From the NCBI GenBank assembly GCA_963842295.1, contig CAWJFY010000002.1, positions 6,510-70,509 on the forward strand: a stretch of DNA of 64,000 nucleotides, in the 5' to 3' direction. Positions within the stretch are counted from its first letter, which is position 1. Every line of letters starts with the position of its first letter. The notes beneath the pieces were generated by a model. That model was not told where the DNA came from, did not search any database, and saw nothing but the letters and a program-made list of their open reading frames with translations. Of this stretch, positions 54,305 to 62,809 are shown piece after piece. The position numbers and the translations under genes were made by a program. Source of the stretch: JAJNBA01 sp963842295 (GTDB lineage Bacteria; Actinomycetota; UBA4738; HRBIN12).

Positions 54305-55159
54305 TTACGTGCCCGAGGCCAGCTCGCGGCGCAAGGTCTCCGCGGTCAGCGTCTCGCTCCGCGCGCGGAGGTCCAGGTAGAGGAGGACCGAGACGAGCGC
54401 CGCGAACGGGGCCGTCACGATCTGTGCGATGGAGGTAAAGATCCATCGGACGAACCAGTTGTGCCCGCCGATCGCGCCGATGATCCCCGAGACGACCCCT
54501 ACGATCAGTGCCGCCACCAGGATCACGACGAGGGCATGCCAGAAGTGTCCCTTCACCAGGTTCCACGACCGGCTCATCGCCTCGGTGCCGCGCCGGTTCT
54601 CGACGATCAGCACCGGGATCGATGCCGAGAGGAACACGAGGAAGATGATCCCGGGGATGATCAGCAGGATGAACCCGACCGCGACGATCAGCCCCACCAG
54701 CAGCGAGAGCAGGATGACGCTTCCCAGCCGCTTGAAGCCGTACCGGTAGCTCGCCTCGACATCGACCGGGTCGCCGATCGTGGCCTGGGCGGCGGCCCGG
54801 AGGATGGCAGCCTGCAAGATCGCGGAGATGATGATCGCGATAAGCGCTCCGATCGACCCGACCAGCAGATTGGCACCCCAGCTGCGGCTGGCGTAGTCGA
54901 CGACCACCCCACTTCCCGTGCTCCCCACCTCGATGCGCTCGGGAGCGAACACGACCCCGAAGAACAGGGCGCCGATGAGCGACAGCGGGACGACCACGAG
55001 CGCGATCACCAAGATCAGCTTCGACGCGTTCGCCTTGTAGATGTTGAAGGCCGCGGACAGGATCTCACCCAGGGTCTTCGGTGGGATACCGCCCTGGGGC
55101 CCGCCCATCATGGGCGGAGGTGGGGGCGGCGGCGTTGGCCCGCCGGGGACGTCACTCAT
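54305..55159 (-). CDS. multi-helix membrane protein with Pro-rich N-terminus
   Basis: A 284-residue protein with a Pro-rich N-terminus (GPTPPPPPPPMMGG, residues 6-20), then about six helices: LILVIALVVVPLSLIGALFF, LLVGSIGALIAIIISAILQAA, SVILLSLLVGLIVAVGFILLII, VLIVENRRGTEAMSRSWNL and ALVVILVAALIVGVVSGIIGA. The pattern resembles glycerophosphodiester-phosphodiesterase-membrane-domain/DUF975-like proteins, which have no known catalytic residues here. It is divergent from the 55499 gene. No TM-linked domain is recognised. Confidence 0.8.
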   Translation of the reverse strand: MSDVPGGPTPPPPPPPMMGGPQGGIPPKTLGEILSAAFNIYKANASKLILVIALVVVPLSLIGALFFGVVFAPERIEVGSTGSGVVVDYASRSWGANLLVGSIGALIAIIISAILQAAILRAAAQATIGDPVDVEASYRYGFKRLGSVILLSLLVGLIVAVGFILLIIPGIIFLVFLSASIPVLIVENRRGTEAMSRSWNLVKGHFWHALVVILVAALIVGVVSGIIGAIGGHNWFVRWIFTSIAQIVTAPFAALVSVLLYLDLRARSETLTAETLRRELASGT

Positions 55160-55498
55160 GCAGGATCCCCTTTCCGACGTTGTAGCGGAAGCCTAGCCTG
55201 TGAGCGGGCTGTGTGTGCCCGAAGGGCGGTGCAAAGTAAGGGCGACCGATACGTGCAGGTCAGTGGCCTGAACAGCGGGAACGCTCTGACGCTGGGTACC
55301 TGTGAGTACCGGACAGTGCGTGCGTATCGTGGCCCAAGAGTGGCGCAACTCCCTATCGGCTTGTCCCCCGGCACCTAGTCCCGCAGATCCACGGGATCCG
55401 ATCTTCAGTGCATGATGGACTAGTGTCCGATCACAGGTGCCACGCGAAGTCGAGATGCATACAAGCCTGGAAGGGTCGCGGCTGGGGGTGAGGAGTGG
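55160..55498. other. 339-base intergenic region
   Basis: Between divergent genes. I see no tRNA, tmRNA or hairpin of note. GAGGAG at 55491-55495 serves the 55499 gene. The area near 55416-55441 (GATCTTCAGTGCATGATGGA) has nothing recognisable. Promoters for both genes are presumably here. Confidence 0.4.
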
Positions 55499-55774
55499 AT
55501 GATCGAGGACCGAGACAACGACAGTGCCGGACGAGTCGTCCTGGCTGCGACGGTCATCATCTCCGTCGCGGCGGTCGTGATGATCTTCAGATGGGATCGG
55601 GCCTATCAGCGATGGCTGGCTGAAGTCTCCCCGCTCGCCCGTCATCGCGCCGGCCTGAAGAGATTCAGGACAGGCTTCCAGACGCAGCGTACGAACGTGA
55701 CCGAAGTGGCCCAGGTCATCAATGACGTGCTCGACCAGGTCGCGGAGGGTAGGTCCGCGAGGGCCTCGAAGTAG
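55499..55774 (+). CDS. small single-helix membrane protein
   Basis: A 91-residue protein with one N-terminal helix (RVVLAATVIISVAAVVMIF, about 11-31) and a basic, helical C-terminal region (QRWLAEVSPLARHRAGLKRF, RTNVTEVAQVINDVLDQV). A good GAGGAG is five bases before ATG 55499. It is convergent with corA. No family is known and the only feature is topology. Confidence 0.6.
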   Translation: MIEDRDNDSAGRVVLAATVIISVAAVVMIFRWDRAYQRWLAEVSPLARHRAGLKRFRTGFQTQRTNVTEVAQVINDVLDQVAEGRSARASK

Positions 55775-55825
55775 TCAGAGCCCTGAGCAGCGTGAACACT
55801 GTTCCGTCTCGTCCGACCATCACGG

Positions 55826-56977
55826 TCACAGCCAACGCCTCCGCTTGAACAGAACGTAGAGGCCGGCGCACGTCACGGCCATGAGCAAGAGCGCGAACGG
55901 GTAGCCGAGGATCCAGTCGAGCTCGGGCACGTGAACGAAGTTCATCCCGTAGATGGTCCCGATGAGGGTGGGTGCGAACAGGATCGCGGCCCACGCGGAG
56001 ATCTTCTTGACCTCCTCGTTCTGGGAATTCGAAGCTTCCGCCAGATTGCGCATCTCCTCGTTCTGCCGTTGAGCGACGAGCGTGGCATTCACCGTGAGCA
56101 TGTCGCGCAGGGCCACCCGGAACTCGTCGACGCGCTCGATGATCTGGATCAGGTGGTCCTCGACATCGCGGAGATGGTCCTGGAGTCGCTCATCGACGTG
56201 GTACTTGGCGAATCCTCCACGGAGCGCCGTGATGACATCGATCAAGGGGCGAGTGGCGCGCAGGAAGTCGGCCACTTCCCTGGACAGCTCGTAGATGCGG
56301 CGGGACACCTTCGGATCGCCGCTGAACACCTCGACCTCGATCTCGTCGATGTCGTGATGGACCCCGGCGACGACCGGGTAATAGCCGTCGACGACCTTGT
56401 CGAGGATCGCGTAGAGCACGGCCTCGGGCCCGCGACGCAGGACGTCCGGCTCCCTCTCCAGTCGGTCTCGCACCGAACCGAACTCCGGCGCTTCGCTGTG
56501 ACGAACGGTCAGGACGAAGCGAGGACCGACGAACACGTGGACCTCGCCGAACTCGACCTCCTCGATGTCGTCCAGGTAGCGGGCGGGCCGAAGCACCACG
56601 AAGAGGGTGTCGTCGTGACGTTCGATCTTCGGCCGCTGGTGAGCGTTGATCGCGTCCTCGACGGCGAGAGGATGGAGCTGGAACTCGGAGGCCAGCGACT
56701 GGACCTCCTGCTCCTCCGGTCGGTACAGCCCGATCCAGGCCATCCCGTCGTGGTGCCGGCGCAGGCTCTCGAAGGTCTCCGGCAGCGAAGCGGGGGAGGC
56801 TACTCGTTCGCCGTCAACGTAGATCGCACTGTCGACCAGCCGCGAACTCCGACCGTCCCGCGGCGGGGCCTCGGGTACCGACAGGCCGTCGTCGCGGTCG
56901 GCCTCGTGACTTTGGCCGCTCGACCTTCGGCGTACGAGAGAACGGATCGGCGACCGGCGGTGCTCGGCTGGGCTCAC
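55826..56977 (-). CDS. corA: CorA-family magnesium/divalent cation transporter
   Basis: A 383-residue protein of the CorA family: a large N-terminal cytoplasmic domain (about 50-300; HPLAVEDAINAHQRPKIER, FVGPRFVLTVRHSE) and two C-terminal helices, the first followed by the signature GMN loop (YGMNFVHVPE). The C-terminal tail ends in FKRRRWL. It forms a pentameric channel importing Mg2+ (or related ions). The N-terminal 50 residues are charged and may be partly disordered. Located just downstream of the molybdate operon on the same strand, but with a 92-base gap. Confidence 0.95.
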   Translation of the reverse strand: MSPAEHRRSPIRSLVRRRSSGQSHEADRDDGLSVPEAPPRDGRSSRLVDSAIYVDGERVASPASLPETFESLRRHHDGMAWIGLYRPEEQEVQSLASEFQLHPLAVEDAINAHQRPKIERHDDTLFVVLRPARYLDDIEEVEFGEVHVFVGPRFVLTVRHSEAPEFGSVRDRLEREPDVLRRGPEAVLYAILDKVVDGYYPVVAGVHHDIDEIEVEVFSGDPKVSRRIYELSREVADFLRATRPLIDVITALRGGFAKYHVDERLQDHLRDVEDHLIQIIERVDEFRVALRDMLTVNATLVAQRQNEEMRNLAEASNSQNEEVKKISAWAAILFAPTLIGTIYGMNFVHVPELDWILGYPFALLLMAVTCAGLYVLFKRRRWL

Positions 56978-57068
56978 TCCCAGAGAGGGTAACCCGCCAC
57001 ATCGGCGCGCTCGATGAAGTGGCCGAAACCTTCAGCCTCCGAACCGCGAGATGCCGACATCCTCTGAC

Positions 57069-57278
57069 CTACGAACCGGTCGCTATCATCACCTCTGTTG
57101 CCTTGATGATCACCGTCACCGCTGCGCCCTCTTGAAGGCCCAAGCGCTCCGTGGAACCGCGCGTGATCGCAGCCACGATCTCCTGACCGCCGATATCGAC
57201 CGACACTTCGGACATGATCGTGCCGAGCGTCACCGATCGAACCGTCCCATCGAGCTGATTCCGAGCACTGATCTCCAT
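57069..57278 (-). CDS. molbindin (Mop), TOBE-domain molybdate-binding protein
   Basis: A 69-residue Mop protein: MEISARNQLDGTVRSVTLGT, VDIGGQEIVAAITRGSTERLGL and AVTVIIKATEVMIATG match the short TOBE (di-mop half) fold that assembles into rings storing molybdate. ATG 57278 is preceded by AAGGAG. It ends the Mo operon, 30 bases after the modC stop, and probably buffers cytoplasmic molybdate. Confidence 0.92.
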   Translation of the reverse strand: MEISARNQLDGTVRSVTLGTIMSEVSVDIGGQEIVAAITRGSTERLGLQEGAAVTVIIKATEVMIATGS

Positions 57279-57308
57279 GCTTCGCTCCTTTCGTAGTTGG
57301 TCCGGGCG

Positions 57309-58382
57309 TCATGCCGGCAGAACCTGCACTTCCACGGCTTTGAACGACGCCCACACAGTAGTGCCGTCACGCAGGCCGAGGCGCTCGACCGAACCCAGCG
57401 TGACCTCGGCCACCAGCAGCGGTGCGGTCGCGATCCGCACCCGGGCGCGGTCGCCGTCGACCGCGATCGACGTCACATGCCCTCGGAGAAGGTTCCTGGC
57501 CGATCCTACCGGCGGTTCGAGCGAGAGCGTGACGTCCGCTGGGCGGAGCAGCCCGATCACGTCACCACCCTCGAAGCCCTCGGGCCACGGGGCCACGACG
57601 TCGCCTTCACCTGTCGCGAGCCGCCCGACGCCCTCCTCGAGGGGCTCGAGTCGGCCGCGGAATGAGTTCATGCCCACCAGATCCGCCGCATACCGCGATC
57701 GTGGGGCAGACCGGATCTCCTCGGGCGACCCGATCTGCGTCACGTGGCCCTCCTCGAAGAGGACGAGACGGTCGGCGAGCGTCGAGGCCTCGACGGGGTC
57801 GTGCGTCACGATGATCCGCACTCCGGGGAAGCGAGCGAGCTCGTCGCGGACGAGCTCCCGAACACGCACGCGGGCCCCGACATCGAGCGCCGACAGCGGC
57901 TCATCAAGGAGCAGCAGCGCCGGCTCCGTGATCAGCGCTCGTGCGAGTGCCACCCGCTGCGCTTCGCCGCCCGAGAGATCGCGCGGACGCGCGTCAGCGC
58001 GGGCGCCGAGGCCCAGCCGCTCGAGCAGCCTCGCGGCGCGCTCACGCGCGTCCGCCTTCACGACGCCGCGAGCGCGGAGCGGGAACGTGACGTTCTCCGT
58101 GGCCGACAGATGTGGGAACAACAAGAGGTCCTGAAAGACCACGCCGATAGGCCGCCGCTCAGGTGGGACGTGAGCACCGCCCGCGGTGTCGTCCAGGACG
58201 TCGCCGTCGAGTTCGATAGTGCCTCGGGTCGGTGGCAGCAAGCCAGCGACACACGCGACAAGCGTCGACTTCCCCGAACCGTTGGGCCCGAGCAACGCGA
58301 CCGTTTGGCCCGCCGCGGCCCCGAACGCCGCCCTGACCTCGAACGTGCCGCGCCGGGCCGAGACGTCGACGACGAACGTCAC
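57309..58382 (-). CDS. modC: molybdate ABC transporter ATP-binding protein ModC
   Basis: A 357-residue ABC ATPase: Walker A GPNGSGKST, Q-loop VFQDLLLFPHLSA, ABC signature LSGGEAQRVALARAL, Walker B LLLLDEPLSAL and H-loop VTHD, with a C-terminal TOBE/Mop region (about 270-357; RPADVTLSLEPP, LRDGTTVWASFKAVEVQVLP) that binds oxyanion. The start GTG 58382 shares bases with the modB stop (GTGA), so the genes are coupled; a longer upstream frame is a read-through and is not used. Confidence 0.95.
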   Translation of the reverse strand: MTFVVDVSARRGTFEVRAAFGAAAGQTVALLGPNGSGKSTLVACVAGLLPPTRGTIELDGDVLDDTAGGAHVPPERRPIGVVFQDLLLFPHLSATENVTFPLRARGVVKADARERAARLLERLGLGARADARPRDLSGGEAQRVALARALITEPALLLLDEPLSALDVGARVRVRELVRDELARFPGVRIIVTHDPVEASTLADRLVLFEEGHVTQIGSPEEIRSAPRSRYAADLVGMNSFRGRLEPLEEGVGRLATGEGDVVAPWPEGFEGGDVIGLLRPADVTLSLEPPVGSARNLLRGHVTSIAVDGDRARVRIATAPLLVAEVTLGSVERLGLRDGTTVWASFKAVEVQVLPA

Positions 58383-59206
58383 CGCAGGAACCGCCCTCGA
58401 AGCGCGAGGATCACCGCGAACGCGAGGAGGATCAGGAGCATCGAGACGGCGAATGCGGCGTCGGTATCGGACTGCAGCTGCTCGAAGACCGCGAGCGGAA
58501 GCGTCTGGGTGCGTCCCTGCAGGTTCCCGGCGAACGTGATCGTCGCGCCGAACTCGCCGAGCGCACGCGCCCACGACAGGACGAGCGCGGCTGCGATCTG
58601 CGGCGCCATGAGCGGGAGCGTGACCCGACGCAGGACGTACCAGCGCGAGGCCCCAAGCGTCGACGCTGCGTCCTCGAGCCGCTCGTCGAGGCCACGCAGT
58701 CCGGCCTCGAGAGCGAGCACGGCGAGCGGGAACGAAACGAACGTCGCGGCGAGCACCGCCGCGCCGGTCGTGAAGGTGAGTTGGATGCCGAACCACTCGT
58801 ACAACCACGATCCGAGGAGCCCGTTCCGCCGCCCGAACGCTGCGAGCAGACCCACCCCCGCAACCACCGGGGGCATCACCAGCGGGAGGACGACGATCGC
58901 ACGCACGAGGGTCTTTCCGGGGAAGGTGCTGCGCACGAGCACCCACGCGAGCGGGAACCCCAGGACGAACGAGATCCCCGCTGCCGTGGTTGCGACGACC
59001 AGCGAGAGCCTGAGCGCCGTGAGCGCAGTCTCGCTCGTGAGGATCTCGACGATGCGGGACCACGGCGTCCGCAGCACCAGACCCAAGAGGGGCAACGCGA
59101 CGAAGGCGACGCCCAGCGCCGCCAAGACGACGAAACCGGCCGGGATCCGCCCCTTACGGTGGGGGGAGGAAGCCGTACCCGGCGAGGACCTGCTGCCCGT
59201 CGCCAA
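58379..59206 (-). CDS. modB: molybdate ABC transporter permease ModB
   Basis: A 275-residue permease with about five or six helices and the EAA loop (LEDAASTLGASRWYVLRRVTLP). Typical pieces are FPLAWVLVRSTFPGKTLVRA, LVMPPVVAGVGLLAAFG and SWARALGEFGATITFAGN. The start is uncertain: TTG 59206 is in frame but overlaps modA by 53 bases without a visible Shine-Dalgarno site; a nearby internal start is possible. Its stop shares the modC GTG. Partner of ModA and ModC. Confidence 0.92.
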   Translation of the reverse strand: MATGSRSSPGTASSPHRKGRIPAGFVVLAALGVAFVALPLLGLVLRTPWSRIVEILTSETALTALRLSLVVATTAAGISFVLGFPLAWVLVRSTFPGKTLVRAIVVLPLVMPPVVAGVGLLAAFGRRNGLLGSWLYEWFGIQLTFTTGAAVLAATFVSFPLAVLALEAGLRGLDERLEDAASTLGASRWYVLRRVTLPLMAPQIAAALVLSWARALGEFGATITFAGNLQGRTQTLPLAVFEQLQSDTDAAFAVSMLLILLAFAVILALRGRFLR

Positions 59207-59942
59207 GGACGTAGTCGACGAAGCTCTGCGCGAGATCGGCCTCCTGGGATCCGTTCACGACCGCGATCGGATAGGTCGCGATGACGTTCACGTCATCGGG
59301 GATCGGGATGGGTGTGATCTGGTCCGCGACGTCGGGCGTGACGTCGGTGACGTACGCGATGCCGGCGTCCGCGTCCCCCGACTGCACCTTCGTGATGACG
59401 GCCTTCACGTCCTCCTCGTTCGAGACGACGTTCGCGAGAGCCGCCTCGGAGATCCCTGCGTTCGCGAAGACCTCCCGAGCATAGTCGCCGACCGGGACGC
59501 CTTCGGCGGCCAGGACGAGCTGGACGCCGTCCTCGGTGAGATCGTCGAGGTTCTCGATCCCTGCGGGGTTATCCGCCGGCACGACGATCGCGAGCTTGTT
59601 CCGAGCGAAGTCGAGGCGCCCGGTGACGCCGGGACCATCGTCCTGCACCGAATCCATCCAGGTCGGACTCGCCGAGGCGAAGACATCGACCGGGGCGCCT
59701 TCGTTGATCTGACCCGCAAGCCCATCCGAAGGGCCGAAGTTGAAGGTCACCGTGGCGCCGGGGTTCGCTGCCTCGAACGCGCCCCCGATCTCGCCGAACG
59801 CTTCGGTAAGCGAAGCCGCCGCGGAGACGGTGAATCCGACCGATGCGGGAGAGCTCGAAGGACCCCCGCCGCCGTCGCCCGAGTCGCCGCACGCGGCGAG
59901 GAGCGATGCCGATGACATCGCGAGAACCAGGAACCTCTTCAC
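59154..59942 (-). CDS. modA: molybdate-binding lipoprotein ModA
   Basis: A 262-residue lipoprotein; signal LAMSSASLLAAC with Cys18. It matches ModA: VSAAASLTEAFGEIGGAFEAA, TFNFGPSDGLAGQINEGAPVD, FASASPTWMDSV, ARNKLAIVVPADNPAGIENLDD and GDADAGIAYVTDV, with the oxyanion-binding Ser residues in AAASL and FGPSDGL. It captures molybdate or tungstate and delivers it to ModBC. The ATG overlaps the stop of the upstream regulator gene (ATGA). Confidence 0.95.
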   Translation of the reverse strand: MKRFLVLAMSSASLLAACGDSGDGGGGPSSSPASVGFTVSAAASLTEAFGEIGGAFEAANPGATVTFNFGPSDGLAGQINEGAPVDVFASASPTWMDSVQDDGPGVTGRLDFARNKLAIVVPADNPAGIENLDDLTEDGVQLVLAAEGVPVGDYAREVFANAGISEAALANVVSNEEDVKAVITKVQSGDADAGIAYVTDVTPDVADQITPIPIPDDVNVIATYPIAVVNGSQEADLAQSFVDYVLGDGQQVLAGYGFLPPP

Positions 59943-60328
59943 GGATCCACTTCCACCATGACGTTGGTCGCCTTCACGGTCGCGACTGCGTGCATCCCCG
60001 GCTTCAGGCCCATCTCATCCACTGCCTCGCGAGTGATGAAGGCGAGGACCCGATAGGGCCCGGCGAGGATCTCGACCGTCGCGGCGAGTTTGTCGCGCTT
60101 GATCTCAGTCACGATGCCGGGGAACCGGTTGCGGACACTCCCAGCGGTGACCTTCGTGCGAACTCGTTGGTCGCCGAGGAGGCGCGCGACCTCTGTCGCC
60201 GGCACGAGACGCTGGCGGCCCGACGTGCGCGTGGTCTTGAGCTTGCCCTCGCGCTCCCAACGACGGAGGGTCTCGACCCGCACACCAAGCATCGCCGCCG
60301 CCTCGCCGATCCGATAGGTATCCGCCAC
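59939..60328 (-). CDS. molybdate-responsive regulator with MerR-type HTH and TOBE domain
   Basis: A 129-residue regulator with a MerR/excisionase-type HTH (YRIGEAAAMLGVRVETLRRWE, about 5-25) and a C-terminal TOBE/Mop domain (about 62-129; NRFPGIVTEIKRDKLAATVEI, TVKATNVMVEVD). It should sense molybdate by the TOBE fold and control this operon, replacing the ModE role. Its stop overlaps the modA start by four bases. ATG 60328 has no close leaderless -10; TAGGCT lies about 16 bases upstream. Confidence 0.92.
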   Translation of the reverse strand: MADTYRIGEAAAMLGVRVETLRRWEREGKLKTTRTSGRQRLVPATEVARLLGDQRVRTKVTAGSVRNRFPGIVTEIKRDKLAATVEILAGPYRVLAFITREAVDEMGLKPGMHAVATVKATNVMVEVDP

Positions 60329-60363
60329 CGTCGGCGTAGCCTACAGGTTTCAGACCCAACGTT

Positions 60364-60379
60364 GATAGCTAACTCTATC
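60364..60379 (-). promoter_or_regulatory. candidate operator of the molybdate operon
   Basis: An AT-rich imperfect palindrome, GATAG-6-CTATC on the minus strand, 36 bases upstream of the regulator ATG. The core GATAGCTA recurs at about 61144-61151. It is a candidate site for the regulator; unproven. Confidence 0.3.
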
Positions 60380-60462
60380 TACGACGGCCCGTGAACCATG
60401 CAGCTGCACGGATCCGAACCCGAACTCTTGCGGTGACCAGTCGGGGTCAAAATAGGTGGGAA

Positions 60463-60484
60463 GGGCTCGCCTTCTGGCGAGCCC
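60463..60484 (-). terminator. intrinsic terminator of the 60514 gene
   Basis: Perfect 9-bp stem (60463-60471 with 60476-60484) and TTCT loop on the plus strand; on the minus strand it is followed by TTCCCACCTATTTT. It lies about 30 bases downstream of the stop of the 60514 gene. Confidence 0.65.
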
Positions 60485-60513
60485 CTCCCGTGAGCCTTCG
60501 TGGTGCGTGCTCC

Positions 60514-61104
60514 CTAGACCGTGGAACCGACGAGGGTCTTCATGTCGTCCACCGGATACTCGGCGGTCGTCACGACGACCTTCCTCGCGTGCCGGAACCC
60601 AAGGATCGAGAGGATCCCGAGCCCCAGACCCGCGATCACCATCGCGATGCCGGCCCACATGGCGATCGTCGCGACGGTCCACCAGCCGTAGGCGTTCAGC
60701 AGCATGGCCCTGAGCGACTCACCCTTGAACAGGGTGTCGGCCTTCTCCTGGAGGTCCGCAGCGGTCTTCGGGTCGAGGCCCTCTTCGCGTGCAGCCGAGC
60801 TCGTCTCCGAGTAGGTCGCCCCCTCGTTGATGGCTTCGAGGTGTCCACCGATGTATCGGGAGAACGCCTCGGCCTGAACGCCGGTCTCGACCTTCTGACC
60901 GGCGAACTCGCCGATCTCGGCCTTCTCTTCCGGCGACATCGCGTCGGCCGGCGGGAACGAGATGTTCTGCGGCACCAAGCGGTCCCGCACGTTCTGCTGC
61001 CCGAAGTTGCCTCCGAAGATCGCCATCGCGCCGAGCGCGATGAGCACAACCGCGATCACGGCACCTGCGCCGCTCACGATCTTGTCCCAATTGCTCCTAT
61101 CCAT
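60514..61104 (-). CDS. membrane protein of unknown function
   Basis: A 196-residue protein with an N-terminal helix (VSGAGAVIAVVLIALGAMAIF, about 10-30), a polar loop domain (about 35-120; PADAMSPEEKAEIGEFAGQKV, EGATYSETSSAAREEG) and a second helix (TIAMWAGIAMVIAGLGLGIL, about 150-170) plus a basic tail. GAGGAGG is upstream of ATG 61104. It has its own terminator at 60463-60484. No family is recognised; the loop probably faces outside. A GATAGCTAG sequence lies about 40 bases upstream of its start. Confidence 0.75.
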   Translation of the reverse strand: MDRSNWDKIVSGAGAVIAVVLIALGAMAIFGGNFGQQNVRDRLVPQNISFPPADAMSPEEKAEIGEFAGQKVETGVQAEAFSRYIGGHLEAINEGATYSETSSAAREEGLDPKTAADLQEKADTLFKGESLRAMLLNAYGWWTVATIAMWAGIAMVIAGLGLGILSILGFRHARKVVVTTAEYPVDDMKTLVGSTV

Positions 61105-61160
61105 GTCGATCCTCCTCTTCTCTGACGCCGTCCCTCGGCGCTCGATAGCTAGATGTTCGT

Positions 61161-61502
61161 TCACACGGCCCACCCATCCACGGGTCGTTCGTCCCGACAG
61201 TGGCTGGGACCTGCCCAGGACCGCCGGGACCTGACTACGCTCTCGCCGGCCTCTGCCGGAGGCTGTCCCTGCCACTCGACGACCGTCTCCACATGACATC
61301 GCTCCAGTCGCTCGACCACCTCGCGAACGACCCCAAGCCTGTGCTCGTCGGGATAAGAAGGAGCGATCACCTCGGCGCGCTCGACTCCATCCTCGAGCTC
61401 GAAATCGATAGCGCTCCACACTTCGGCCCAGTCCGGCTCGAAATCGGGTAGCACGACTCGTAGGTACGGCCCATTCGTGAGAACGACCAGGTCCTCTGAC
61501 AT
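61161..61502 (-). CDS. small hypothetical protein
   Basis: A 113-residue protein: SEDLVVLTNGPYLRVVLPDF, WAEVWSAIDFELEDGVERAEV, VVREVVERLERCHVETVVEWQ. An alpha-beta pattern is visible, with an Arg-rich C-terminus that may be less reliable. ATG 61502 is preceded by GGAAGGAG, which decides the start. It sits between divergent units and is upstream of the 60514 gene by 56 bases. No function inferred. Confidence 0.6.
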   Translation of the reverse strand: MSEDLVVLTNGPYLRVVLPDFEPDWAEVWSAIDFELEDGVERAEVIAPSYPDEHRLGVVREVVERLERCHVETVVEWQGQPPAEAGESVVRSRRSWAGPSHCRDERPVDGWAV

Positions 61503-61583
61503 CACTTTCTCCTTCCCTCGACTCTCACCCTGCGCGACTGTGGGGAGACGAAGCAGGGCCGAAAGGCATGGATCCCCTTGGGC

Positions 61584-61589
61584 TACGCT
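61584..61589 (+). promoter_or_regulatory. -10 element for the GAF kinase, leaderless type
   Basis: TACGCT, six bases before GTG 61596. Confidence 0.5.
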
Positions 61590-61595
61590 CGGGCG

Positions 61596-62741
61596 GTGTC
61601 CGGACGAGATGCCCAAGGTGACGGGGACCGGCAGCTGATCGAGGCCGGGATGATCCTCGCCTCGGAGCTCTCGCTCGACGCGGTGCTCCTGCGCATCGTC
61701 GAACTCGCCGTCGACCTCACCGACGCTCGCTACGGGGCGCTGGGCGTGCTCACGCCCGACGGGCGGTTGATCGAAGAATTCATCACCGTGGGGATCACGC
61801 CGGAGGAACGAGCCATCCTCGGCGACCCTCCAACCGGCCACGGCCTCCTGGGGGCCCTCATCACCGAGGCCCAGCCCCTTCGGATCCCGGACATCAACGA
61901 CGACCCGCGGTCGTTCGGGTTTCCGCCGAACCATCCTCCGATGAAGTCTCTCCTGGGAGCTCCCGTTGCGGGGCGAGGGAAGGTGTTCGGGAACATCTAC
62001 CTCACCGAAAAGCAGGGCGCCCAGACGTTCGACGAGGAGGACGAACGCGTCCTCGTGGTCCTCGCGACTCAGGCGGCCATCGCCGTCGAGAACGCTCGCC
62101 TCCGCGACGAAACCGAGCGCAAAGGGAGGGAGCTGCAGAGGCTCCAGGTGGTTGAGGAGCGTGAGCGGATCGGGAAGGAGCTCCACGATGGCGTCATCCA
62201 GTCGCTCTTCGCGGTCGGGATGAGCCTGCAAGGACTGGCGGCGGCATCCAGCGATCCGGAGATGGCTCGCCGCCTGGAAGGGGCGGTCGAGGACGTGGAT
62301 CACGCGATCCGGGACCTGCGCAACTACATCTTCGGTCTCCGCCCGGGCATCCTGGCCGACCGCCAGCTCGATGAGGCCCTCAAGGAGATGGCCGGCGAGT
62401 TCGGCTCCCGCACCGGTGTGGTGACGGTGGTCGATGTCGACGAAGCGGCTGCGGCCGAGCTCGCCTCGCGCGCCGGCGATGTGGTGCAGCTCGCGCGTGA
62501 GGCCCTCTCGAACGTCGGGCGGCACGGGGCAGCCACGACCTGCCGCGTCTCGCTCCGACGAGGAGATTCAGGCCTTTCCCTCGAGATCGACGATGACGGC
62601 CGCGGGTTCGACGCCGACGTGACTTCCTGGGGGATGGGCCTCCAGAACCTTCGGGAACGGGTCGAGTCCCTCGGTGGACTGCTCGAGGTCGAGAGCTCGC
62701 CTGGAGAAGGGACGACGGTCCGAGCGACGTTCCCGTCCTGA
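61596..62741 (+). CDS. GAF-domain histidine kinase (DevS/NreB-like)
   Basis: A 381-residue cytoplasmic kinase: GAF domain (about 15-165; GALGVLTPDGRLIEEF, GLLGALITEAQPLRIPDI), HisKA_3 dimerisation domain with His197 (ERIGKELHDGVIQSLF) and HATPase_c with VVQLAREALSNVGRHG and a G-box DDGRGFD, GMGLQNLRERVESLGG. This is the sensor of NarL-type systems in actinobacteria, like DevS. GTG 61596 is six bases after a TACGCT -10. The response regulator 63338 lies downstream. Confidence 0.93.
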   Translation: MSGRDAQGDGDRQLIEAGMILASELSLDAVLLRIVELAVDLTDARYGALGVLTPDGRLIEEFITVGITPEERAILGDPPTGHGLLGALITEAQPLRIPDINDDPRSFGFPPNHPPMKSLLGAPVAGRGKVFGNIYLTEKQGAQTFDEEDERVLVVLATQAAIAVENARLRDETERKGRELQRLQVVEERERIGKELHDGVIQSLFAVGMSLQGLAAASSDPEMARRLEGAVEDVDHAIRDLRNYIFGLRPGILADRQLDEALKEMAGEFGSRTGVVTVVDVDEAAAAELASRAGDVVQLAREALSNVGRHGAATTCRVSLRRGDSGLSLEIDDDGRGFDADVTSWGMGLQNLRERVESLGGLLEVESSPGEGTTVRATFPS

Positions 62742-62809
62742 CAGGGTCCTGTCGGGGTGGGGACCATCGACCCCTCCCCCGCCACCCGGAGACGCGCATC
62801 CTTGTCCAT

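Noticed and set aside
57744..59915. A 723-residue plus-strand open frame across modABC
   Set aside because: Antisense to a complete molybdate operon; low-complexity Arg/Asp composition and no recognisable domain.
60380..60462. Possible tRNA-like GGATCCGAACCCGAA sequence
   Set aside because: No acceptor stem or cloverleaf can be paired around it.
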